Positions 32,798 through 41,045 of a stretch of DNA of 64,000 nucleotides are shown in pieces. The notes below the pieces were generated by a model, which was not told the origin of the DNA, made no database searches, and saw only the letters and a list, made by a program, of their open reading frames with translations. Each line of letters begins with the position of its first letter. The first letter of the stretch is position 1. Origin of the DNA: Streptomyces umbrinus (GTDB taxonomy: Bacteria; Actinomycetota; Actinomycetes; Streptomycetales; Streptomycetaceae); the NCBI RefSeq assembly GCF_030817415.1, contig NZ_JAUSZI010000002.1, positions 4,340,001-4,404,000 on the forward strand, given 5' to 3'. Both the position numbers and the translations under genes were made by a program.

Positions 32798-35700
32798 CTA
32801 GCCGTCCACGCGCGCGTGCTGGTCCGGCGGTTCCTCGGGGACCCCATCGGGTGGTTCTTCGAGGAGGAGCCGCTCCAGTGCGGCCCGGTCGGGCAGGCTC
32901 CCGGGACGTACGACCTCGCCGCTGCGCACGTACAGGAAGGCGGCCCGTACTGATTCCAGGGGTACGCCGTGCTGCTCGGCCCAGGCGAGCCGGTAGAGGG
33001 CGAGCTGGAGGGGGTCGGCGTTGCGGGCGCGGCTGGTCTTCCAGTCGACGATCTCGTACGTCGTCCCGTTGCCGTCGTCTTCTTTGTAGACGGCGTCGAT
33101 GCGGCCCCGTACGACGCGTCCGGCGATCGCGAGCTGGAAGGGTGCCTCGACGCGGTAGGGGGTGCGGTGGGCGTACGGGGTGCGTTCGAAGGCGTCCTTG
33201 AGGGCTTCCAGGTCGCGTTCGTCGGCGATCTCGGCCTCGCTGCCGGGCAGTTCCTCCGGTTCCAGCATCGGCAGTCGCAGCTCTTCGAAGCGGGCCTCGA
33301 CCCAGGCGTGGAAGCGGGTGCCTCGGCGGGCGGCCGGCTGGGGCGGGCGCGGCATGGGGCGCGCCAGTTCCTGTGCGAAGTCGTCCGGGTCGGCGGCAAG
33401 GCGCAGCAGCTGGGAGGCGGTCAGGGAGGCCGGCAGAGTGACGTCCGTGACGCGTTCGCGGGCCCGCAGGAGCTCTCCGGTGAGGGCGTCCAGGTCGCGG
33501 TCCCAGGAGGCGATGGTGCGGGCTTCCTCCGGGGTGAGGTGCCTGGTCTCGGAGACGGGGCGCGGCGTCTCCGTAGGGTGTGGGCGCGCGTCCGGTGAGC
33601 GGATGGGGTGCGCGTCCGGAGACTGGGTGGGGTGCGGAACCCTGGGACGGTTCGTGGTCCACGAGTCCCAGTCTCCGCGGGCCGCCTCGTCTGTGAAGTC
33701 GGTCTCTTCGTGGAGGTCGTCCCCGTAGGGAAGCTCATCGGGGAAGTCGTCCTCCCCGTAAGGGGGCTCGTCGTAAGGCGGTTCGTCGTCCTCGGGCGGA
33801 GGCGGCCAGTCCGGGTCGTCGTACGAGTCCGGGGCGTCGTGGGACGAGGGATGGGCCGTCTCGTGGGAGTGGCCGGACTCCAGGTGGGCCAGGACCGTCT
33901 GGGCGGCCGCGCGTCGGCGGGCCATGGCCGCGTCGTCGAGCGGGAGCGGCCAGGCGTGGTCGCCGCGGGCCTCGTGCAGCGCGGGGTTCTCCTCGGTCTC
34001 CTCGGGTTCGTCCGCCCAGGCCTCGATCTCGCCGTGCCCGGCCTCGCAGTGCGCGTACAGCTCGTGCAGGAAGTCGGAAGGTCCGCGGGGCTTCTTCTGG
34101 GAGGGGCCCCACCAGTGGCCCGAGCCGAGCAGCAGGGAGCGGGGGCGGGTGAACGTGACGTAGCCGAGGCGGAGTTCCTCGGTGTGCTGGTGCTCCTTCA
34201 TGGCCTCGTGGAAGGCCTTCATGCTGCGGGAGTCCCAGGCGCCGATGTCCGGCAGGGTGTCGGCGTCACCGCGGAGCTCGTGCGGCAGGACCTTGCCCTG
34301 GGCCGTCCATTTCTCGCGGCCCTGGCTGCTGGGGAAGGTGCCGGTGACTAGCCCGGGGACCGCGACGACGTCCCACTCCAGGCCCTTGGACTTGTGCGCG
34401 GTGAGCACCTTGACGGTGTTCTCGCCGCCCGGCAGGGCGTTGTCGAGGCCCTTCTCGTACTGGACGGCGGTGCGCAGGAAGCCGAGGAAGGCGAGGAGGC
34501 TGGCCTCGCCTTCGTTGGCGGCGAAGGACGCGGCGATGTCCAGGAAGTTGGAGAGGGTCTCGCGGCGGCGGGCGGCCAGGGCGTGCGGGGACGCGGAGAG
34601 CTCCACCTCCAGGCCGGTGGTGGCGAGGACCCGGTGCAGGACGTCCATGAGCGGGTCGGAGAGCGAGCGGCGCAGGTCGCGCAGTTCGGTGGCGAGGCGT
34701 GCGAACCGTACGCGGGCGTCGGCGGAGAAGGGCAGTCCGTCGTCGTCCCCGTGGCCTCCGAGGGGTGTCTCCAGGAACGTGTCGAGGGCGTCCGCGAGCG
34801 AGATGATCTCGGCCGGGTCGATGCCCTCGACGGCGGCGGCGAGCCGCCGGTCGGGGTCGTCGTCGGCCCCCACGCGCGCGTGCGACACGAGAAGACGGGC
34901 CCGGCGTCCCAGGAGGGCGAGGTCGCGGGCGCCGATGCGCCAGCGCGGGCCGGTGAGCAGGCGGACCAGCGAGGCGTTGGCGCCCGGGTCCTGGAGGACC
35001 TCGCAGACGGCGACCAGGTCGGCGACCTCGGGCAGGTGCAGCAGCCCGGAGAGGCCGACGACCTCGACGGGGATGTCGCGGGCCACGAGAGCGCCCTGGA
35101 TCTCGGCGAAATCGGTCGCTGTACGGCACAGGACGGCGATCTCGCCGGGCGCCTTTCCGGTGCGTACGAGATGGGCGATGGAGTCGGCGAGCCAGTCCAT
35201 CTCCTCGGCGTGGGTGCGCAGCAGGGCGCAGCGGACCATGCCGTCCCGCTCGGCGCCCGGGGCCGGGCGGAGGGCCTCCACGCCCGCGTGCAGGGCGCGC
35301 AGGGGTTCGGCGAGGCCGTTGGCGAGGTCGAGGAGGCGGCCGCCGCTGCGGCGGTTCTCGCTGAGCGACTGGCGGGTCGCGGGACGGCCGTCGGCGTGGG
35401 CGAAGTGCTCGGGGAAGTCGTCGAGGTTGGCCACGGAGGCGCCGCGCCAGCCGTAGATCGCCTGGCAGGGGTCGCCGACGGCGGTCACCGGGTGGCCCGT
35501 GCCGCTGCCGAACAGGCCCGCCAGGAGGATGCGCTGGGCCACGGAGGTGTCCTGGTACTCGTCGAGCAGGACCACTCGGAACTCGTCGCGCAGGATGCCG
35601 CCGACCTCGGGGCGCGTGCTGGCGAGCGTCGCAGAGAGGGCGATCTGGTCACCGAAGTCGAGGAGGTCGCGCTCGCGTTTGGCGGCCCTGTAGCGGCTCA

Positions 35701-36373
35701 CCAGTTCGGCCAGTTCACGCCGGGCGGCGGCCGTCTCGGGGACCTTGCGCAGGTCGGCGTTGGTGAGCTTGACGCTCGCCAGGTCGCGCAGCAGCGCGGC
35801 GTCGTAGGCGCGCAGGTCCTGGGGGTGTACGAGGTGTTCGGCGAGCTCGGCGTCGAGCGTGAGAAGGTCGCTGACCAGGTCGGGAAAGGAGCGGGTGAGC
35901 GCGGGGTAGGGCCCCGGTGCCTCCCTAAGGACGCGTGCGGCGAGCTGGTAGCGGGTCGCGTCGGCGAGGAGACGCGCGGTGGGTTCGAGCCCGATGCGCA
36001 GTCCGTGGTCGGTCAGCAGGCGGCCCGCGAAGGCGTGGTAGGTGGAGATGACCGGCTCGCCGGGCGGGTTGTCCGGATCGATCACGTCCGGATCGGTGAC
36101 GCCCGCCTTGATGAGGGCTTTCCGTACGCGCTCGGCGAGTTCGCCCGCCGCCTTGTTGGTGAACGTCAGTCCGAGGACCTGTTCGGGGGCGACCTGTCCG
36201 GTGCCGACCAGCCACACCACGCGCGCGGCCATCACCGTGGTCTTGCCGGAGCCTGCGCCGGCCACGATCACCTGCGGGGCTGGCGGTGCGGTGATGCAGG
36301 CCGTCTGCTCCGGGGTGAACGGGATGCCGAGGAGCTCCTTGAGCTGCTCGGGGTCAGAGATACGGGCTGGCAC
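32798..36373 (-). CDS. adnB: AdnB-type helicase-nuclease subunit
   Basis: Subunit of 1191 aa of the actinobacterial AdnAB double-strand-break resection machine. Walker A is GAGSGKT (39-45); VVLLDEYQDTS is motif II; VGDPCQAIYGWRGA motif III; LTAHKSKGLEWD motif V. A disordered Asp/Glu/Pro-rich linker (around 830-930) precedes the RecB-type nuclease, whose active site appears as GRIDAVYKEDD and VDWKTSRA. GTG 36373 is chosen because TAGCCT (36381-36386) ends 7 nt before it, giving a leaderless start; a GTG eight codons upstream is in frame. It lies 230 bp after adnA. The adnAB locus has been reported essential in Streptomyces. Confidence 0.9.
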   Translation of the reverse strand: MPARISDPEQLKELLGIPFTPEQTACITAPPAPQVIVAGAGSGKTTVMAARVVWLVGTGQVAPEQVLGLTFTNKAAGELAERVRKALIKAGVTDPDVIDPDNPPGEPVISTYHAFAGRLLTDHGLRIGLEPTARLLADATRYQLAARVLREAPGPYPALTRSFPDLVSDLLTLDAELAEHLVHPQDLRAYDAALLRDLASVKLTNADLRKVPETAAARRELAELVSRYRAAKRERDLLDFGDQIALSATLASTRPEVGGILRDEFRVVLLDEYQDTSVAQRILLAGLFGSGTGHPVTAVGDPCQAIYGWRGASVANLDDFPEHFAHADGRPATRQSLSENRRSGGRLLDLANGLAEPLRALHAGVEALRPAPGAERDGMVRCALLRTHAEEMDWLADSIAHLVRTGKAPGEIAVLCRTATDFAEIQGALVARDIPVEVVGLSGLLHLPEVADLVAVCEVLQDPGANASLVRLLTGPRWRIGARDLALLGRRARLLVSHARVGADDDPDRRLAAAVEGIDPAEIISLADALDTFLETPLGGHGDDDGLPFSADARVRFARLATELRDLRRSLSDPLMDVLHRVLATTGLEVELSASPHALAARRRETLSNFLDIAASFAANEGEASLLAFLGFLRTAVQYEKGLDNALPGGENTVKVLTAHKSKGLEWDVVAVPGLVTGTFPSSQGREKWTAQGKVLPHELRGDADTLPDIGAWDSRSMKAFHEAMKEHQHTEELRLGYVTFTRPRSLLLGSGHWWGPSQKKPRGPSDFLHELYAHCEAGHGEIEAWADEPEETEENPALHEARGDHAWPLPLDDAAMARRRAAAQTVLAHLESGHSHETAHPSSHDAPDSYDDPDWPPPPEDDEPPYDEPPYGEDDFPDELPYGDDLHEETDFTDEAARGDWDSWTTNRPRVPHPTQSPDAHPIRSPDARPHPTETPRPVSETRHLTPEEARTIASWDRDLDALTGELLRARERVTDVTLPASLTASQLLRLAADPDDFAQELARPMPRPPQPAARRGTRFHAWVEARFEELRLPMLEPEELPGSEAEIADERDLEALKDAFERTPYAHRTPYRVEAPFQLAIAGRVVRGRIDAVYKEDDGNGTTYEIVDWKTSRARNADPLQLALYRLAWAEQHGVPLESVRAAFLYVRSGEVVRPGSLPDRAALERLLLEEPPDGVPEEPPDQHARVDG

Positions 36374-36603
36374 GTCAGAGAGGCTAGCCGCGCCCACTGA
36401 CAGCCGGTGCCGAATCGGTGGCCGGGCCGGAGGATGCGCTGGTCAGCACCCGTGGTGCCGTACGTCACTTCGCGTACGGCAGGGGCCCTTCGAACGGCGG
36501 AGCCTCCGGTACGGCGGATGTCCGCACGCCCTCCAGGAGCAGCCCGCGCCCTGTCACTCGACCGTGGCCATCACCCGACCCGACCACTTGCCGCCCTTCC
36601 GGC

Positions 36604-39600
36604 TCACTCGATCACCTGCCGCCCCTCCGGCCGCGCGCTGCACGAGGCCCGGAACGCGCAGTGCGTGCAGTGCTGTCCGGTCGTCGGCGTGAACCGTTCG
36701 TCGAGGACCTTGCCCGCCGCGGTGGCAAGGAGGTCGCCGACCCACTCCCCCTCCAGCGGCTCCTGTGCCTGCACCTTGGGCAGGGTCTCGCCGCCGTCCT
36801 TCTTGGGTGCGCCCTGCCGGAGTTGGACGAGTTCGGCGCCGCCCGCGTCGGGGCGCTCGCCCTCGAAGGCCTCGTCGACCGCGCCTTCACGGACTGCGAG
36901 CTGGTAGACGGCGAGCTGCGGGTGGTGGGCCACGTCGGCCGCGCTCGGTGCCTGTTTGCCGGTCTTGAAGTCGACTACGTAGGCGCGGCCTTCGGCGTCC
37001 TGCTCGACGCGGTCCATGGAGCCGCGGATGCGTACTTCGTAGGAGCCCGCTTCGAGGGTGACGTCGAAGTCGTGCTCGCTCGCCACCGGCGTGCGGCCCG
37101 TGCGGTCCATGACGTGCCACTTCAGGAAACGTTCGAGCGCCACGCGCGCGTGCTCCTTCTCCTGCGCCGACTTCCAGGGTGCGTCGAAGGCGAGCGCGTC
37201 CCACACGGAGTCGAGGCGCTCCATGAGGACGGCGAGGTCCGCGGGGGTGCGGCCGGAGGCGACCTCGTCGGCCAGGACGTGCACCACGTTGCCGAAGCCC
37301 TGGGCGACGGTCGCGGGGGCGTCGGCCTTCACCTCGCGGCCCAGGAACCACTGCAGGGCGCAGGTGTTGGCGAGTTGGTCGAGGGCGCTCCCGGACAGCA
37401 CCACGGGATGGTCGCGGTCGCGCAGCGGCACCTTGCTCTCGGTCGGCTCGTACATGCCCCACCAGCGGTAGGGGTGGGCGGACGGCACGAGAGGGCGGCC
37501 GTCCTCGTCGCCGAGCGCGGCGAGCCTGGCCAGCCGGCGGGCCGCGGCCTCCCTGAGCCGGTCCGAGACGCGTGGGTCGACCGTCGTGGCGCGCAGTTCG
37601 GCGACGAGCGCGGCGACGGACAGGGGGCGGCGGGGACGGCCCGTCGTGTCCTTGGGCTCCACGCCGAGTTCGGTGAGGAAGCGCGAGGGCTGGTCGCCGT
37701 CGTCGGCCGGGGCCTTCACGGCGGTGACGACGAGGCGCTCACGCGCACGCGTGGCGGCCACATAGAACAAGCGGCGCTCTTCGGAGAGGAGCGCTCCGGG
37801 GGTCAGCGGCTCCGCGAGGCCGTCGCGCCCGATGCGGTCGGCCTCCAGGAGGGAACCGCGGCGGCGCAGGTCGGGCCACAGACCCTCCTGGACGCCCGCG
37901 ACGACCACGAGGCGCCACTCCAGGCCCTTGGAGCGGTGCGCGGTCATCAGACGTACGGCGTCGGGGCGTACGGCCCTGCGGGTCAGCGTGTCGGCGGCGA
38001 TGTCCTCGGCGTCGATCTCCTCCAGGAAGTTGAGCGCGCCGCGGCCTCCGGTGCGTTCCTCCGCGCGGGACGCCGTGGCGAACAGCGCGCACACGGCGTC
38101 GAGGTCACGGTCCGCGTTGCGGCCGGCCGCGCCGCCGCGCCGGGCGGCCCGCTCCAGGCGCTGCGGCCAGGGCGTGCCGTCCCACAGCTCCCAGAGCGCC
38201 TCCTCGGCCGTACCGCCGCCCGCGAGGCGCTCCCGTGCCTTCCGCAGCAGAGCACCCAGACGCTGGGCTCCGCGCGCGTACGACGGGTCGTGGGCCACCA
38301 GCCGCTCCGGCTCGGCCAGGGCTCGCGCCAGCAACTCGTCGGAGGGCGGCGGCACATGGTTGCCCGCGGCGCGCTCCTCCTCGCGCAGGGCACGGCCCAG
38401 GCGGCGCAGATCGGCGGCGTCCATGCCTGCCAGCGGGGACGCGAGGAGGCTGAGCGCGGTCTCGGTGTCGAGCCAGGGCCTGTCGGGCGAGGGCACTTCC
38501 GGCGCGGATTCCTCGGAGGGGCCGACGGCGCCATCGGGCTCCTCGTCGGGCGCGCCGGCTTCTTCGGGTGGCGCGCCGACGCCTTCGGAGGGTGCGTCCT
38601 GGTGGTCCGCCTCCGCGGGTTCATCCGTCTCGACTCGTACGCCCTCGTCGAGACGCACCTCGTCGTTGAGACCCGCATCGTCGTCGGCCCGTACATCCCC
38701 GTCAGCCGGTACACCCTCGTCGGCCTGTGCGTCTGCCGCCGCGCCCGCGGCCCCCGCGGCTCCCGCGGTCTCCGCGGTCCCCACAGTCCCCGAGGTCTCC
38801 GCCGCGGCCACCGCCCTGAGTGCCGTCAGGAGCGGCGACACGGCCGGTTCGTGCCGCAGTGCCAGGTCGTCGCCGTCGATGTCGAGGGGGACGCCGGCCG
38901 CGGTCAGGGTGCGGCGGATCGTCGGGATGGTGCGGGAGCCCGCGCGCACCAGAACGGCCATCTCGTTCCAGGGGACGCCGTCCTCCAGGTGGGCGCGGCG
39001 CAGGATGTCCGCGATGTTGTCCAGCTCCGTGCCGGGCGTCGGGTACGTGTGGACCTCGACGCTGCCGCCGTCCCGTACGGGGGCCAGTTCCCTGTGGGCG
39101 CGTACCTTCTCCGCGGGCAGGCGCGTCAGGGGCATGCGCTGGGTCAGCAGCCGGGTGGCCGCCAGGAGGCCGGCGCCGGACCGGCGTGAGGTCCTCAGGA
39201 CCTCCATCGGTGCCGATGTACCGTCCGCGCGCGGGAAGGCCTCCGGGAACTGGAGGATGCCGTTCACGTCGGCGCCCCGGAACGTGTAGATCGACTGGTC
39301 GGGGTCGCCGAAGGCCACGAGGGTGCGGCCACCGCCCGCGAGGGCGTGCAGCAGCCGTACCTGTGCCGGATCGGTGTCCTGGTACTCGTCCACGAAGACG
39401 GCGTCGTACTGGGCGGCGAGGCGCTCGGCGACCTCGGGGCGCCGGGCGAGGAGCACTGCTCGGTGCACCAGTTCCGCGTAGTCGAGGACTCCTTGCATGT
39501 CGAGGACGTCGAGATACTCGGCGAGGAAGGCGGAGGCGGCGAGCCAGTCGGGGCGGCCGATGTGCCGCGCGAAGGCCTGGAGGGCGTCGGGACCGAGGCC

Positions 39601-40188
39601 CAGTTCGCGGCTGCGGGCGAGGACCGCGCGGACCTCGTCGGCGAAGCCGCGCGTGGTCAGGCCTGCCCGGAGCTCGTCCGGCCAGCGCACATGGGCGAGG
39701 CCGAGCCGCTCCAGGCCCGGCTGGCCGGCGAGCAGTTCCCGTACCGCCACGTCCTGTTCGGGGCCGGAGAGCAGCCGCAGCGGCTCCACGAACAGGTCGC
39801 TGTCCTGGTGGGCTCGGACCAGGGCGTAGCAGAAGGAGTGGAAGGTCGTCGCCTGGGGCGCGCGGGCCGCTCCTATGCGCAGCGCCATGCGGTCGCGCAG
39901 TTCCACGGCGGCCTTGCGGCTGAACGTGAGCACCAGGATCCGCTCGGGGGCCGCGCCGCGCGCGATCCGCGCCGCGACGGACTCCACGAGTGTGGTCGTC
40001 TTGCCGGTGCCCGGACCTGCGAGGACGAGCAGCGGGCCGTGCTCGTGGTCAACCGCCGCACGCTGCCCTGCGTCCAGCAGAGGGGGAGCCACCCTGGCCG
40101 GCGGGGTACGCACCAGTCGGTAAGCGCCACGGGCCCCCTGTCGCCCCTGGGGGTGCGACAGGCGCCTGGTGGAGAAAGAGGAGCTCAC
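36604..40188 (-). CDS. adnA: AdnA-type helicase-nuclease subunit
   Basis: Subunit of 1194 aa. Walker A is GPGTGKT (58-64) and motif II DEYQD (267-271); FGDPDQSIYTFRGADV and MTAHRSKGLEW are further SF1 motifs. The C-terminal nuclease has VVDFKTGKQ and ends with CTHCAFRASC, which together with the Cys in LANTCALQW resembles the Fe-S staple of AddB-type nucleases. An Ala/Asp/Glu/Pro-rich insert of about 110 residues (461-570) interrupts the helicase domain. GTG 40188 gives a sensible N-terminus, although the frame is open 80 codons upstream and the ribosome site is weak. With AdnB it resects DNA ends for recombination. Confidence 0.9.
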   Translation of the reverse strand: MSSSFSTRRLSHPQGRQGARGAYRLVRTPPARVAPPLLDAGQRAAVDHEHGPLLVLAGPGTGKTTTLVESVAARIARGAAPERILVLTFSRKAAVELRDRMALRIGAARAPQATTFHSFCYALVRAHQDSDLFVEPLRLLSGPEQDVAVRELLAGQPGLERLGLAHVRWPDELRAGLTTRGFADEVRAVLARSRELGLGPDALQAFARHIGRPDWLAASAFLAEYLDVLDMQGVLDYAELVHRAVLLARRPEVAERLAAQYDAVFVDEYQDTDPAQVRLLHALAGGGRTLVAFGDPDQSIYTFRGADVNGILQFPEAFPRADGTSAPMEVLRTSRRSGAGLLAATRLLTQRMPLTRLPAEKVRAHRELAPVRDGGSVEVHTYPTPGTELDNIADILRRAHLEDGVPWNEMAVLVRAGSRTIPTIRRTLTAAGVPLDIDGDDLALRHEPAVSPLLTALRAVAAAETSGTVGTAETAGAAGAAGAAADAQADEGVPADGDVRADDDAGLNDEVRLDEGVRVETDEPAEADHQDAPSEGVGAPPEEAGAPDEEPDGAVGPSEESAPEVPSPDRPWLDTETALSLLASPLAGMDAADLRRLGRALREEERAAGNHVPPPSDELLARALAEPERLVAHDPSYARGAQRLGALLRKARERLAGGGTAEEALWELWDGTPWPQRLERAARRGGAAGRNADRDLDAVCALFATASRAEERTGGRGALNFLEEIDAEDIAADTLTRRAVRPDAVRLMTAHRSKGLEWRLVVVAGVQEGLWPDLRRRGSLLEADRIGRDGLAEPLTPGALLSEERRLFYVAATRARERLVVTAVKAPADDGDQPSRFLTELGVEPKDTTGRPRRPLSVAALVAELRATTVDPRVSDRLREAAARRLARLAALGDEDGRPLVPSAHPYRWWGMYEPTESKVPLRDRDHPVVLSGSALDQLANTCALQWFLGREVKADAPATVAQGFGNVVHVLADEVASGRTPADLAVLMERLDSVWDALAFDAPWKSAQEKEHARVALERFLKWHVMDRTGRTPVASEHDFDVTLEAGSYEVRIRGSMDRVEQDAEGRAYVVDFKTGKQAPSAADVAHHPQLAVYQLAVREGAVDEAFEGERPDAGGAELVQLRQGAPKKDGGETLPKVQAQEPLEGEWVGDLLATAAGKVLDERFTPTTGQHCTHCAFRASCSARPEGRQVIE

Positions 40189-40499
40189 GTGGTTCGCCGG
40201 TCCTGGTGGGTGTGCTTGGGTCTGTCTCTGTCGACGCGGAACGCCGTCATTCAGCGGTGGTCGTGGGGCGACGGGTGGAGGGCCCCTCGCGCGGTCAGGC
40301 GCGGTGGCCGCGGGATGAACGGGATGTGCGCCGTCGACGCTACGCCGGTGGATGTGGTGGAAGCAGCGCTTCCTCTTGTTCCCACCAGGCACACGCGTCT
40401 CCCGCCTCACGAACGTACGGCATGTCACGGATGTGCCCCGCTTCCCCCGTACGGGCCACCGCGCCCCCTCCTGACAGCTCGATGCCGGATGCTGTCAGG
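40189..40499. other. 306-bp gap between adnA and the alkyltransferase-like gene
   Basis: No credible gene is seen. It should contain the adnA promoter. At the distal end a hairpin CCTGACAGC/GCTGTCAGG (40470-40478, 40491-40499) includes the stop codon of the alkyltransferase-like gene and probably terminates it. Confidence 0.5.
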
Positions 40500-40860
40500 T
40501 GTGACCCTCCGTGCGCCCGCCGCCGTCCCACCGGGCCCGTTTCATGTCGACCCGCGGGAGATGGCCCTCGGAGGCCCTGCTCGCCTCCTTCAGGGGCGTT
40601 TCCTCGGCGCGGTAGTGCCCCAGCGCCTCCAGCTCGTGGCCGGGGAGCAGCTTGCCGTCCGCGCGTATGACCCGCCACCAGGGAACGGCTCCTCCGTAGA
40701 GGGCCATGACCCGGCCGACCTGCCGGGGTCCGCCCTCCTCCAGCCACTCGGCGACATCTCCGTACGTCATGACACGCCCGGGCGGGATCAGCTCGGCGAC
40801 GTCGAGGACCCGCTCCGCGTACTCCGGCAGGGCGTCCGCCGGAAGGCTCTGCTCGCTCAT
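40495..40860 (-). CDS. Alkyltransferase-like protein (MGMT-fold, no active Cys)
   Basis: Protein of 121 aa with the O6-alkylguanine transferase DNA-binding fold: IPPGRVMTYGDVAEWL and RQVGRVMALYGGAVPWWRVI. The acceptor cysteine of MGMT (PCHR) is replaced by Trp (PWWR), as in the ATL group, which flags alkylated bases for nucleotide excision repair instead of repairing them. ATG 40860 has AGGA 8 nt upstream; an earlier ATG at 40869 is possible. It lies downstream of a divergent large membrane-protein gene and next to adnA, consistent with a repair neighbourhood. Confidence 0.85.
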   Translation of the reverse strand: MSEQSLPADALPEYAERVLDVAELIPPGRVMTYGDVAEWLEEGGPRQVGRVMALYGGAVPWWRVIRADGKLLPGHELEALGHYRAEETPLKEASRASEGHLPRVDMKRARWDGGGRTEGHT

Positions 40861-41045
40861 CCGGCCCATCCTGCCCCAGAGCACCGACATCGTGACGCGG
40901 TGGCGACTGTGCGTATCCCTCGCCCCGGAGCAGCGCTTCAGGCAGACTGTGCGACCCCGCATTGCACCCTGATGCCCCTCTGTGTCGGCGGGGCATGCCA
41001 CCATCGTGCGGGCGGTTACTGGTGATACGAGATCAAGAAGAGACG

